Counted from the stretch's first letter, positions 1 to 10,460 are shown. The stretch: 64,000 nt of DNA from Zanthoxylum bungeanum (GCA_019454045.1 SKCR01038133.1:92597-156596); one strand, 5' to 3'. Notes: generated by a model from the sequence alone, not told the origin. A program made the numbers and translations.

Positions 1-139
1 TCGGCCACCCATGTCGGAAGTTGTGCAAGCACTGGTACGGTTAGTACAAAGGGCAAGTGTGGTCAAAAGGCGTTCCAGTGATGAATCAGGATTTTCCTAT
101 AGGACCCCAGATCATGAGACTATCGACACATTATTTTAA
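1..139 (+). CDS. C-terminal end of a receptor-like kinase, probably STRUBBELIG-RECEPTOR FAMILY (partial)
   Basis: The window opens inside a coding exon. Reading from base 2 gives 45 codons and a TAA at 137-139. The peptide begins RPPMSEVVQALVRLVQRA, which is the end of kinase subdomain XI (the invariant Arg of the RP.M motif) followed by the VQALV.LVQRA helix. I associate this with plant LRR kinases of the STRUBBELIG-receptor family. The tail RRSSDESGFSYRTPDHE is basic then Ser-rich and ends in LF. Such proteins are plasma-membrane receptor-like kinases, many lacking normal catalytic residues; the domains that would settle this lie left of the window. The family call rests on memory of the C-terminal signature. 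Another LRR kinase is possible, but a kinase C-terminus is well supported. Confidence 0.66.
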   Translation, partial: RPPMSEVVQALVRLVQRASVVKRRSSDESGFSYRTPDHETIDTLF

Positions 140-891
140 CTGTAATAACCATGTTGAAGCCGAAAGCAAACTTTGCAACTCTGAATTCACGCCATGTTGA
201 GGTCTGGAGACTTGAAGAACAAACTGGTTAAGCAGAAAAGTGAAAGGCTTTCAAGGTAGATAAGATATGTAATTATATCCCATACATTCAACTACAATTT
301 TCTATTTACAATGCAAATTAAGGTTATATAGATTTTGCTGGAAACGCTCCACGATGTTGTAATTTCAATTTTTCTTTAGATATCTTATGTACCGTTTGAT
401 ATAGAATTTGGTGAGTTTATAAGTTAATTAAAATAACGTCGTTTTGAATTTCGTATGTTTGGACACCAATTCGAACACTATAATCGGCAAAGTAGCTTTT
501 TCCGTAGACTAAACTGTATGTCGTTTTGAATATGCACTTTTACCAGACATTGCCAGCCTGTTTACGAAGCTTAGATTCAGCTAGGAAAAGATGGGCGCAA
601 CTCTATTTAGACGAAATGCTCTTACAAATATTCCACGTGCTTCCTTTTCTCTTTATGATTATATACAAAGTTTGTTAACTAAAAAGCCAAATAATCATCT
701 GAACAAAAGTATTTGTTTTCTATTAAATGGGATTGACTACATGCATTATTATCGAAAATGAAAAAATTTATGCTTCATCACTTTAACTTGGCACGTTTGT
801 TTGTTTTGAGGTTCGTTGAACTCTGCCGCATGATTTTGTTTCATATCAAATCGTTATTTGTTTCGAAGTGTCTAGGTTCAAATTGCGGAAC
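140..891. other. 3' flank of the kinase gene, no further gene seen
   Basis: This probably contains the kinase 3' UTR followed by AT-rich intergenic DNA. I see no second exon, no repeat of note and no RNA gene. The small open frame at 758-955 runs into the SINE and looks like chance. Confidence 0.5.
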
Positions 892-905
892 AAGAAACTT
901 CCTAC

Positions 906-1084
906 GTCTCCAAGGGGTGAGGCTTGGTGGTGTAGGATCCAGGATCTCACCTTGAGATTTTGGGTTCGAATCCAGGGGTGCACTTCTTGTAAGAGCCTGG
1001 GATAGCCGGTGGTTTTACCTGCGCCGCGGCCCAGAATGGGTGATTTGGTGGCGGGGTTTCCATCGTTTCAAAAAAAAAATAAAA
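906..1084 (+). mobile_element. SINE copy 1 (tRNA-type), with target duplication
   Basis: The body has a box-A-like GAGGCTTGGTGGT start, an exact pol III B box GGTTCGAATCC, a GTAAGAGCCTGGGA block and an A-rich 3' tail. It is flanked by a 14-bp direct repeat AAGAAACTTCCTAC at 892-905 and 1085-1098. This is the best-preserved of six related copies in the first 11 kb. Pol III boxes, A tail and long target duplication together define a SINE mobilised by a LINE in trans. Confidence 0.9.
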
Positions 1085-1118
1085 AAGAAACTTCCTACAT
1101 AACCAAAATTTTATAAAA

Positions 1119-1375
1119 TTGTTACTGTCCTTATTAAAAAAAGTGACTATCTTTATTAAAAATAAAAAAGTATCTGTCCTTATAAAAATGATTGTCCTTG
1201 TAAAAATACAACTGCTTTTATAAAAAAATGACCACCTTATTAAAATGTGCATGTGTTTATAAAAAAAATATACAATTGCCCTTATAAAAAAGTGATTGTC
1301 CTTTCAAAAAATGTGATCATCTTTTTAAAAAAAATATCCAACCATTATAAAAATAATAATTATGAATAGTGCAAT
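1119..1375. repeat. Degenerate tandem array, roughly 25-30 bp units
   Basis: About nine imperfect repeats of a unit like TGACTGTCCTTATTAAAAA, with varying A runs. It is AT-rich with no coding potential and lies between SINE copy 1 and the gypsy LTR fragment. Confidence 0.6.
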
Positions 1376-1439
1376 TTTCAATGCTTGTGCATGAACAATA
1401 TTTTTTTAAAAAAAATTAATATTGTAATAGAGATGGGTA

Positions 1440-1644
1440 AAATAACGAAACTTCCTCCGTATCTAAAAATCACGTAACCAATTATCTGAATCATGTGATT
1501 TCCAAAGCTTCGAAACATCACTTCAAGACATTTCAACATATTTTTAATTACTTAAACTCATATTCTCCAATATCGACTGGTTCCGAGACCCAAACTTCGA
1601 TCCGAAAATCTTCCAAAACTGTTCCGAAAACTTGAGATATTACA
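1440..1644 (-). mobile_element. Truncated 3' LTR of a Ty3/gypsy element
   Basis: About 200 bp that closely repeat 4185-4367, sharing for example TCGAAACATCACTTCAAGAC and CAAACTTCGATCCGAAAATC. Read on the minus strand it starts TGTAATATC at 1644, directly after the element's polypurine region. Only the first ~200 bp of the LTR remain; similarity stops near 1440, so the rest was deleted or replaced. Confidence 0.72.
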
Positions 1645-2361
1645 TTCTCCACTCCTTATAAAATTTCGTCCTCGAAATTTCCGTCATTATATTTGGTCAT
1701 ACGAAACCAAACACACCTACGAAAACTACCTATACCCGTATTCAAAAGCTATCTCACTCTATACATTGCCAAATGCCACACATTCTATGCAGAATAGATC
1801 GTAGCACACCGTATCAAACTCACGTCAAGCCATAACAAATCAAATCAATCATCTCATGTCAAATTAAATTAATACCTTATCAAAATCATATCAGAAAATC
1901 GTACATCAGGTGAATTTCAATCATGCCAAAACAGAATCTTATAAAAATCCATACATCCGTCAGATTTGAAGTATAGGATCAAACCATATCAAATCAGAAC
2001 ATATCAATTCAAATTACGTCAAATCACACGAAATTATTCAATTCATAACAAACTCATTCATATCATATCAAATCGTATCAAATCAAATTGCATCAAATCA
2101 TGTCACGTCGAGTCACACATAATACATTCCATCTGTATCGAATCCAAGACATATCATGTCACGTAAGATCATACATATCAAATAAATCTTTTTATATCGA
2201 ATCAATATCATAGCATATCATGTCATATATAAAAAAGAATCAAACAAGATTACAAACAGAATACTTATATGGTCTATACATAATAAAAAACTTACTCAAA
2301 CGAGCAGATACCCTATAGTTGTAGTCACAAGCATCTAAATATTTTGCTCTGATACCACTTC
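1645..2361 (-). mobile_element. Residual internal region of the gypsy element (pol end and primer site only)
   Basis: On the minus strand, 1679-1656 encodes NFEDEIL followed by stop. This is the usual last motif of chromovirus (Tekay/del-like) polyproteins, and it is followed by a purine-rich tract and the LTR start TGTAATATC. At the other end, 2357-2346 is TGGTATCAGAGC, the initiator-Met tRNA primer site, four bases after the LTR end. Only ~700 bp separate the two, so gag, protease, RT, RNase H and most of integrase are gone. The middle (about 1790-2250) is low-complexity DNA rich in ATCAAATCATATC-like words. Confidence 0.75.
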
Positions 2362-4367
2362 TGTAACGTCACACCAGGGAGGGGATGCTATCGGCAGAAG
2401 ACATGAATAACTCATCTCTTTGAGCTTCAAAATTAACGAAAAACGGATATGACGCACTCTAAAAATTGAACAACTTGGACGTAGTCCAACACCAAAAAGA
2501 CCTATAACGAACATTAGATATGTAAAAATGACATATGGTCTACCCAAGGCATATCAATTACCAATATCAATATAAATGGGCTTGATGCCCACAATTACAC
2601 GTACAAATAAAAAACTTTTATTTATAAACATACATATACCAATTATAATACATAGTTGTACCAAACTGCTCAAACCCATGGCTATAACCAACCCAAACCC
2701 GTGGTGGTTGATATGGCTAAACTTATACATAAATTGTCTAAGCATGACTCAATCTTACTATAACCAATGACATGCATGTAATTTACCAAACTTCATGTAT
2801 CCACCGCATGAAATACTTACCTCGTCTCGCAACACTCCTGATTCTAGTCAAATTTGTCAAAACAAATGGCAGAAACAATTAGAACAGTGTTATGCGGAAT
2901 TCTCAACTTAACTATATAAACTTTCGGATCTTCCCAGAGCACCCAAAAACAGCCTAATTTTAACGATTTCAGTTCTGTTACTCTAAAAATATCTTATACT
3001 ATAAATCCAAAATATTAGAATCACTTTCTGACCCAAAACTTGAAAATCCTCTGGAATCGTTACAAACGGATCCAGAACCTTTCATATCTATCATGTTTCC
3101 CCCAAAACTTATCAAATACATTTGATACATCATAACATATTATACTAGGATCATCAGATAAATTAAATTCTCGATTTATGGGTTTTTAGAAAATCTTCGG
3201 TAAAAGTTTCCGAAAACCCTATGAAATGATCATGGACCCGCCAAAACTTTCTGAAACCATCTACAAATCACCATAAGATCATAATTAACTCATTTTTATC
3301 ATCACATTCATCAAAACACAGACACGCGCGAAATTCATTTTTACCGAAAAATTTGTAAATCTTACCGGATTGATATGATTCTTTCCGATTTCACTTAGAT
3401 TCTACCAATAACACAAATTCAATATATTCTAGCTTATTCAATTCAATACATGTCAATACATTACTCTACGACACTACTGGAAGCATTCGAATACAAACTA
3501 ACTTAACTAACATCACGAGATTTTTACCGGGAGGTCTTACCGAAATTCTGAGGGTATCGACAGACTCTCTACTCTCCCACGAATGCGTAGGAATCGACGA
3601 AATTTGAATCGAAGCTTCACTATTCACCATCACTTCTTTTCTCGATTCGTGTGCAACCGAGCATGGATCAGAGAAACCGTCACCACCATCTTGTAGTATT
3701 CTTTTAGGGTTTCGATTTGGCAGGTGGCTCGACAAGTAGATCAAAGTGAGTAATGAACCGAGATCGAAGATTTGATATGCGTGCATTCTACTCCATTTTC
3801 CGAAAATTTCGGCCACCACTAGATGAAGGGTGGCCGGACGATCATTTCTGCACCAGTGCGCTGGGCGACTGTGGTCGATGGCTAGCCACCGTGCTGATTC
3901 CCACACGAGCGATAAGGAAGGGGGTCGAGTGGGACTTTGGTGATTTTAGTTATGATTTTATAATTTCTAAAAACTATAAGTATTTATATACAATTTTCTG
4001 AAAAATATGAATTTCTGTGAAAGCCCAATGATAGAGGCATGTTTGCCATTATTTTTGAGGCCCTTCTGGTATAAATTATGAAATATGCCCAACACAAAAG
4101 TTCTTCGTCTTCGAAAGATCTTTCCAACGGATCAAAAATCAACTCAATCAAAGTTCGTTTTCTATTTTTATAGCCAAAACTATAAAATTTCCTCCGTCTA
4201 TAAAAATGGCGTAACCAGTTCTTTCGAGCTATGCGATTTTCGAAGCTTCGAAACATCACTTCAAGACATTCCAATATATGTTTAATTACTTAAACTCTTA
4301 TCCTCCAATACTGACTCGTTCCGAAACCCAAACTTCGATCCGAAAATCTTCCATAACTGTTATTACA
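2362..4367 (-). mobile_element. 5' LTR of the gypsy (chromovirus-type) element, 2006 bp
   Basis: Minus strand: starts TGTAATAACAG at 4367 and ends GTTACA at 2362, next to the primer site, so both LTR ends are defined. A central block (about 2650-2740) carries the phrase CCATGGGTTTGAGCAGTTTG, also found in the LTR-like regions near 41.2 and 56.7 kb, so all belong to one LTR superfamily. Open frames at 3466-3906 and 3753-4001 lie within the LTR and have no gene character. Confidence 0.8.
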
Positions 4368-4643
4368 CTCTTAATAATTAAAAGATAAATAATAAAATAA
4401 AAATAAAATAAAAACGGTATCTGAATAATGGTTACTCTTTTAGATTAGGACGAAATATTAAAATTATCTTAAACTTAATAAAGTATATTGAAGTAAAAAT
4501 ACAAGAAATGTAATGAAAAAGTATGAAAACATGAGGTCCCCTGATCACCTAATTTCTAAATGATTTTCATAATATCACAAATAATATTACTTTTTGTACA
4601 AATAATTGTTTGAATTAAATCATATATATACACACTTCACACA
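4368..4643. other. AT-rich spacer, no gene seen
   Basis: Includes an AATAAAATAAAAATAAAA-like simple stretch near 4380-4415. It is the flank of the gypsy 5' LTR. Confidence 0.5.
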
Positions 4644-4656
4644 AAATTTAGAAATA

Positions 4657-4814
4657 GTCTCCCAGAGGTGTGGTTTGGTGGTATATGGCTCAGGATTTTA
4701 CCTTGAGGTCATGGGTTCGAATTTAGGGAGTGTGTTTCTTGTAAGAGGCTGAGACAATCAGAGATTTTACATGCTCCGCTTAAGTCCGGAACATGTGAAA
4801 TTTAGAAAAAAAAC
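4657..4814 (+). mobile_element. SINE copy 2
   Basis: Same family as 906-1084: GTGGTTTGGTGGT start, B box variant GGTTCGAATTT, TTGTAAGAGGCTGAGACA block, A-rich end. A 13-bp target duplication AAATTTAGAAATA occurs at 4644-4656 and 4815-4827. It lies ~190 bp upstream of the start codon at 5004, so it may sit in that gene's promoter. Confidence 0.87.
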
Positions 4815-4921
4815 AAATTTAGAAATATCCATTTTTTGAGTTACCAAGCAAAGACGCCTATAGGCTTTAATAGTTACATTTGAGTCAAATCGCACCCCAC
4901 TCAGCTTTCTTATTCCCTAAC

Positions 4922-4929
4922 CATATAAA
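4922..4929 (+). promoter_or_regulatory. Possible TATA element of the 5004 gene
   Basis: CATATAAA ~80 bp upstream of the ATG at 5004, followed by a C-rich leader typical of plant 5' UTRs. Judged from position and sequence only. Confidence 0.4.
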
Positions 4930-5003
4930 CCGCCAGCAACCGAAATTTACTCACCCGAACCCTGCCGGAACTTCCACTTTACGCAAAGTCGAACGCAAAC
5001 AAA

Positions 5004-5261
5004 ATGTCTTCAAATCAACTCCTTACTGAGTCCGACAAAGAGCACGACACATCGGATCGGTCCGGTGCCGGCAATTTCTTCTCGGCTTCTCTTTCCACGC
5101 CGAGTAGCCGCCAGAACTCACCGCGGATAGAGCCGAGCCGGTTCTTAAAGAAAGGGAAGAGGAAAGGGGAGAAGACTTGGTATCAAAGAAAGAGAGTTAA
5201 GAGTTTAGTGGGTGTGATTGGTTTGATTTGTTTATATTTCTTTGTTAATTGGTTTATGCTT
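5004..5261 (+). CDS. Exon 1 of an unrecognised type II membrane protein (orphan exon)
   Basis: ATG at 5004 follows a TATA-like box and a C-rich leader, and the context AACAAAATGTCT suits a plant start. The exon reads 86 codons and meets a consensus splice donor, GTAAGT, at 5262 in phase 0; reading through gives only 16 more codons. The peptide has a Ser-rich N-terminus, a SRQNSPRIEPSRF segment, a strongly basic stretch (KKGKRKGEKTWYQRKRVK, about residues 49-66) and one hydrophobic helix (about 68-86). Basic-then-hydrophobic order predicts type II (N-in) topology, as in Golgi glycosyltransferases. I do not recognise the family. No convincing second exon lies before the EBS gene, whose 3' end faces it, so the gene may be truncated or have a diverged 3' part. 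Confidence 0.62.
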
Positions 5262-5976
5262 GTAAGTTATAATACTTCAAAGTTAGTTGCTTTTATTTGG
5301 ACAGTGCAATAGGTTTGTAATATCCAATTCATAATTATTATTTTTTCTTTATTAATAACCCACTCAATCCACTAAACCTAACACATCCACTACTTCTTAT
5401 TAACAAAACCAACACTAATTTAGCTAAAGAAGTCCGCGAATCTCTTTCTAGGGTTGGGTCCGCTCTAGGGAGGGGGTCGTGACAAGATTATTGTGAGAAA
5501 TAATTTAGGATTGAAATTTTGTGATTGAGCATTTGTTTGTTGTTGTTGTTTTTGTGCTTCTGCTTGTTTGATAAACACCCAATTTTAATATTAAAATAAA
5601 ATAAAATAAAGAATGGGGATGAAGGTAGTGTTGGTGGATTAAAAATAAAAAATCATTTGGTGATGGATGTGTTGAATCCCATGCAATATTGTGCTTGCAG
5701 CTTGCCTAATATTAGGCAGGCATTGATCCAACAGTAATTAAGTTTGCCGGGCACGTGGCGTCGTCCCACTGGCTGTCCCCTAAAAGAAGCCATCCACGAC
5801 CACCGGAAAGTCAGCATTTCCAGCAGCTGTTTAACAGTATATGCATATTCATTTCTCCTCCCTGTAAAAAAAAAAAAAATGATATATGCACATAATTGAA
5901 CACATTATGTGCACATAGGAGTTAATAATGTCCTAAGTAAAGTGTTTTGTTTTTGGGTCTGTTTTTTGTTTTTTAA
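5262..5976. other. Intron or intergenic DNA downstream of the orphan exon
   Basis: An acceptor-like TGCTTGCAG occurs at about 5692-5700, but the sequence after it meets a stop within three codons in the frame required by the donor at 5262. There is a GGGAGGGGGTCGTGACA phrase near 5468 and A runs near 5865. No gene is visible. Confidence 0.45.
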
Positions 5977-6109
5977 TGTTGTGATTTGGTCGTGTAAAGA
6001 TCGGGATTTGACCTTGAGGTCCTAAGTTCGAATTCAGGGAGTCTGTTTTTTGTAAGAGTCTGAGACAGCCGAGATTTTACCTGTTCGGGTGATTTTACGG
6101 CCGGGAAAA
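5977..6109 (+). mobile_element. SINE copy 3 (degraded)
   Basis: Matches the family over TTGTGATTTGGTCGTGTA, a diverged B box AGTTCGAATTC, TTGTAAGAGTCTGAGACAGCC and GGGTGATTTTACGGC. No clear target duplication or A tail, so this is an older copy or one with eroded ends. Confidence 0.7.
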
Positions 6110-6654
6110 TTAACCATAATCAGATATTGTCTATAATAACCCATTGTCAAACTAACAAAAATTCAATTATAAAGTTGTTATTACCAGTTGTATAGGGGAA
6201 AATTAATTAGCCCCACTTCAAATTCTGGCAAATAGAAGTATAAAAATTTCATCACAGAATCCCTTTTGGTGTTTACTCAATTGCATTCGTACCCACAAGC
6301 TTGCTAAACAAGGCTAAGCGTGCAGCAATGGTACCGTGTCAATTCATCATTCAATTAACTTGGAAGAGAACCCAGTCATGCAAGTCAAAGAAAACACTGG
6401 AAACTCAGATTTCTGGGTTTTAAAGTTGAATGTCAAAGAACTACATTTGGATCCTCCCAGGGGCAGACCGGAAAAAAACGAACAAACTCCTAAATCTAGA
6501 AGAATAGGTACATATTGTCTCAAAATAAACACATTAATAACATAATCCAGTCTGACCAGAGCACACTATACAACTTCCACACAACAGCATTCTACAAGCT
6601 AAGACCGGAAGACGAGCTGCTTCACTCATCCATCACAATGCCACCAAAATGTAC
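6110..6654 (-). other. EBS 3' flank / likely 3' UTR
   Basis: Moderately GC-balanced DNA after the EBS stop. A short open frame at 6336-6545 on the plus strand (and its minus shadow) has no recognisable product and is probably UTR. No clear poly(A) signal can be chosen. Confidence 0.45.
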
Positions 6655-9600
6655 TCATCTCTTCCGCCGCTTGGGCTCCGCCTGATGAAAATAGATCATA
6701 AGGTTTCATTAACCAATAATGTAAATGCGTAAGACAAGAAAATATTAGAAAGCTTGAATACACAGAAGCACCATCCTGCTCTGAAAGAATGCTAGGACAT
6801 TTAGGCTATCCCTTCTATCGACATTATACCATTTGAATCACTTCTTTCTCACCTTCATGACATAAACAAATGAATACTTACCTACTCATGGAGACCTAAA
6901 AATGATCTTGTTATCACAAATGCATTGGCCAACAGATTTTTAGAGTGAAAATGTAAATAACATTCAGATACAACTCGTTGCCATCAACTGTTAACTGAGG
7001 CATGTACACAGGATCTCAGGTATTTACACCAAAATACAAGTAATTCATGTATTATATGACAGATGTTCCATTACATCGCCAGAAGCAGGAAATCACCAGA
7101 CATCGGAAGAAACAAATTTATAGATCATATATTGTCACCAATGTGCAGATAATATTCGTCGTAAATGATTCAAGGTCAAATTAACTATTGGATTTCTGTT
7201 TTATGGAAAAAGAGCAGTTCTACTAATGAGAAAAGGGGAAATATAACAGGGTGCATAATGCTTATTACCCCTCAAACTTCAATGAATCACCAAAGAAACA
7301 GCTACTTCCATTATCAACAAAAATTACATATCACATATTTACGTGAGATTATATCATGGAAAAAGTCATCATCAGAGATGATGGGTAAATATTAAAATGA
7401 GAACCATATTTATCATGAAAGAGGACCAGCTCTTAAATTGCTTGTTCCTTTCTCCTGGTAACATTTTCAGCTACAAACGAAACCGATGTGTCTATGAACT
7501 ACTTAATTGAAGGTAACCATCTCCCACCCTATCAACCCACATTCCATGGTGTGAGTAGGATTTGATCCTGGATCTTCAAATGCTTTCCACATATAGGGTA
7601 GAGACAAGTGTCACAATATTAAAAAAGCTAATGGCCACAGCATTTCAGAGTACAGCAAGGAATTTAATAAGTTTGGTAAAGAATATTTTAGACCGGCATC
7701 AATTGCGGACACTCTAAGCTGCTAACAATTTCATCTACTAGTAGTACCTTTCTCAAGAAATTCTCCTTGGTTTCAAATCTACTACTACAAAGTAAGCACT
7801 TCCATTGTAGGATAGACAAGAATTTTTCAAATTTCCCTTTGGTAAAAGTGTTAAAATGATAATAGCAGCAAAGGACTTTCTATATGAAGAGAATCAGTTT
7901 TTTTTTACATTTCTTGAAGTTACCATCCATTATTTTTCTCAAATTTCAATCTGACACCCAAATATCATCCTGGAAAATATACTTTGCAAAAGCAAGGATA
8001 ACTACCTGACTTAGGAAAACAAAGACCAAAGCCAGCATCTAGTCTCACCTTGACATCAGCTGCTGGTGATGAACAAAATCCATTCTGGGTTCTTTTTATG
8101 TCATCATCAGACGAACAATCAGTACAAACAAAATGTTCGAGCTTCTTTGCTTCTTCAATAGTCATGCCCACACAACCAGGATGATACCTACGATCAGAAT
8201 GGGATACAAACAGTATGAATCAGAATATATAAGTGGATTAGCAGCAGTAGAACAGTATAGAGTATAATTTAATGCATTCTTTTGCTGGCTGGTTGTTATA
8301 CAGAAAATGTTCTACAATTTTCGTCTGATCCACCGAGAAAAAAAATAAATTTAACCACACAACCAAATGGTCACCAAATATTTATATATTTTAACCTAAA
8401 CCAAGAGAACCAATCAGAATCGTGACAAGAAACAAAGTCCATCCAGCACTTAAAACATAGAGAACCAGTCAAACATTGACAATCACTTGAAAACTCAAGC
8501 TAACTTTTCTAATAGAAAGTAGTCAAGAGTTTCCTATGAATCTTAGCACTTCCCAGTCATCCAATATTTCCAAAACTACTTTTATGAATTATACAAGAAA
8601 CTGAAACACCAATTAACCATAATCAAAATAGATTAGCACAAAAAATTAGAAAATAACATTACCAGTCCTTGCACCCCTCACATTGTACCATGAGATCATC
8701 TGGGTTATAAGGCATCTCACATTTGCAGTACCTTCAAAACAACATAAGAAAACAGAAAAAAACCCTCAGTGGCTGAAACCAAGCTACCACATTACACTCA
8801 GAAACAATAACAAAGCAACAAAACTCACACAGCAACTCGGTCTGGTGTAAACCCCCCTGTAGCAGCCTTATACTCAAATCTACAATAGTAATCTTCAGCG
8901 CCAACATTCTCTAGTTTAGTATAGTTCTTAAAAGAGTGCACAATACACTTCCCCTCGATTGTATGAGCACTCTGCACATCATAGTGGTCTGATAAAAAGA
9001 GCTCCTTTGCACCGTGGAATTGCCTCCGTCCTCCAAGTGACTCCTCTGGGCGATAATACCACCGGACACGAACCTTAACATTGTTTCGAGCATCAGATTC
9101 AATCTTCTCTATTCGAGCCACATATGGGGGCTTACCAGTGTCAGATGGTCGCATCAGCACACAATCCCCAACTGCAAACCCACCATAAACTCACTCATTA
9201 ACCATCATAACCACATATCTCAACATATGTTTACACATGACATGACAAGGATGTCGACGTGGCTTGGGCTTAGGATCTGGCCTTTAGGTCATGGGTTCGA
9301 ATCCAGGGAGTGCGTTACTTGTAAGAGCCTGGGAAGCCGGGATTTTTACCTAATCCGCTTAAGCCCGGATCGAGTGATTTTTCGGCGGAGTTTATAACGT
9401 TTCCAAAAAAAATGACATGACAAGGACCCGAATGCAAAAACACCTCAAATTCACTCAACCATTAAAAAAAACATGCGTTATTAACTTACAACATACACAT
9501 GCGCACAGATAAAAAGAACACCGTCCCAGACTGCCAAACAACCGAAACAAAATTTATTATCCTAGCTAATAAACATACAAACGCACCAACAAAGAAATAC

Positions 9601-9830
9601 CCATTTGCAAAACTACCCCAAAATCAAATTTTTACCACCAAAATCAAATCTTTGACCACCATAATCATAGAAATAGCAAGCAGAACTATAAATGCTCAAA
9701 TAAGTGTTAAAAGACTGATTGAAGAACATGTACCTCTAACAACCTTGTTGGTGCCTTTGATAGAATAAGATTCAAGGTCTCTTTTGCCAGTTTTGATCTT
9801 GGTTGGGATTCCCGGTCTAGTTTTTGCCAT
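6655..9830 (-). CDS. EBS: EBS: BAH-PHD bivalent histone reader (5 exons, 224 aa)
   Basis: Exons on the minus strand: 9830-9734, 9171-8829, 8731-8663, 8187-8049 and 6681-6655. All introns are GT/AG and the sum is 675 bp including TGA. The start MAKTRPG is that of EBS rather than its paralogue SHL. The BAH domain spans about residues 27-146, with [36 protein letters not shown] and [22 protein letters not shown]4HC3 PHD finger follows (C149, C151, C164, C167, H172, C175, C191, C194), then a basic tail ending PKRRKR. Arabidopsis EBS is about ten residues longer. From the family, EBS is a nuclear chromatin reader that binds H3K27me3 through BAH and H3K4me3 through PHD, and represses flowering genes such as FT. 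No disabling change is visible and all zinc ligands are present. Intron 1 (562 bp) holds a SINE; intron 4 (1367 bp) separates a nine-codon last exon. Confidence 0.95.
6682..8048 (-). other. EBS intron 4 (1367 bp)
   Basis: The donor GTGAGA follows GTCAAG at 8049 and the acceptor TTTTCATCAG precedes GCGGAG at 6681. Both fall in phase 0 and join VK to AEPKRRKR. It contains only AT-rich sequence; the open frame at 7165-7395 is not supported as a gene. Confidence 0.85.
9252..9411 (+). mobile_element. SINE copy 4, inside EBS intron 1
   Basis: Body of 160 bp with an exact B box GGTTCGAATCC at 9294-9304, CTTGTAAGAGCCTGGGAAGCC, a CCGCTTAAGCCCGGAT block and an A-run end. A perfect 15-bp target duplication ATGACATGACAAGGA lies at 9237-9251 and 9412-9426. 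It is antisense to EBS and well away from both splice sites. Confidence 0.93.
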
Positions 9831-10151
9831 TCAAGCTAGGGGGCTTTTTTTAAGGCTAAAAAAACAAAAAGAAAATACCCTTTTTTTCTGGGAGAGTTAT
9901 GAAGACGGGTAATTTTGAATTTACCGAAACGGTGGAAATGCGGGGTGTTAATGTTAAAATTTAAAACACCCTAGAATTTGGGCAAGAACAGAAACCCTAA
10001 ATCCTCATTGAGGAGAGGGGAAGAGGGAGAAGGGGGGTGTCACTATAGAGATAGAGCTGAATTACAGTGTCGCTTATGTCAGGTTAATTAAATATTAATT
10101 TGGCTAAATTATAATTTTGGGAATGTTGATTTTGGTGTTTAGATTTTCATC
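9831..10151 (-). promoter_or_regulatory. EBS 5' UTR and promoter region, with a telo-box
   Basis: Upstream of the EBS ATG is pyrimidine/purine-rich leader DNA. AAACCCTAA at 9992-10000 (plus strand) is a telo-box, a motif that in Arabidopsis recruits TRB factors and Polycomb. A GA-rich stretch follows (10011-10037). Whether they act on EBS is inference from position. Confidence 0.45.
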
Positions 10152-10253
10152 TTGTAGATGTCGTTTCGTTTGTCCAAAGCCAATCACGCTCAATAATTCT
10201 AGGTGATATATATATATTGTAGATGTCGTTTCGTTTGTCCAAAGCCAATCACG
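10152..10253 (+). repeat. Perfect 37-bp direct repeat, two copies
   Basis: The unit starts TTGTAGATGTCGTTTCGTTT and ends AAAGCCAATCACG. It occurs at 10152-10188 and, identical, at 10217-10253, separated by 28 bp that include a short (TA)n run. It lies 320-420 bp upstream of the EBS ATG. Confidence 0.9.
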
Positions 10254-10295
10254 GGTAATTTTAGTGATATTTTTGTTTTAATAGTTTTTTTTTTT

Positions 10296-10460
10296 TAAAT
10301 CGTTGGAAATTTCACCGTCAAATCATTTTTTTTTTCCAGATTTAAATAAAGTAGGTAAAATCTTCGACTGTCTCAGACTCTTACAGAAACCCACTCCATG
10401 GATTCGAACATAGGATCTGAAGATTATATCTTCAACCATACATCACCAAGTTACATCCCT
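10296..10460 (-). mobile_element. SINE copy 5 (minus strand)
   Basis: Read on the minus strand it shows GTTCGAATCC (B box), a TAAGAGTCTGAGACAGTCGAAGATTTTACC block and an A-rich 3' end (T runs near 10285-10296 on plus). It is diverged; flanking duplications are not clear. Confidence 0.72.

Noticed and set aside
3466..4001. Overlapping open frames on both strands at 3466-3906 and 3753-4001
   Set aside because: Both lie inside the gypsy 5' LTR and have no recognisable domain.
5692..5720. Second exon of the 5004 gene after TGCTTGCAG
   Set aside because: The phase 0 frame required by the donor gives a stop at the third codon.
6336..6545. Small protein gene downstream of EBS
   Set aside because: No recognisable motif; the position fits EBS 3' flank on the opposite strand.
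9294..9304. tRNA gene signalled by GGTTCGAATCC
   Set aside because: Box A and B are there but no cloverleaf can be drawn; the target duplication and A tail show a SINE. The same applies to the other five copies.
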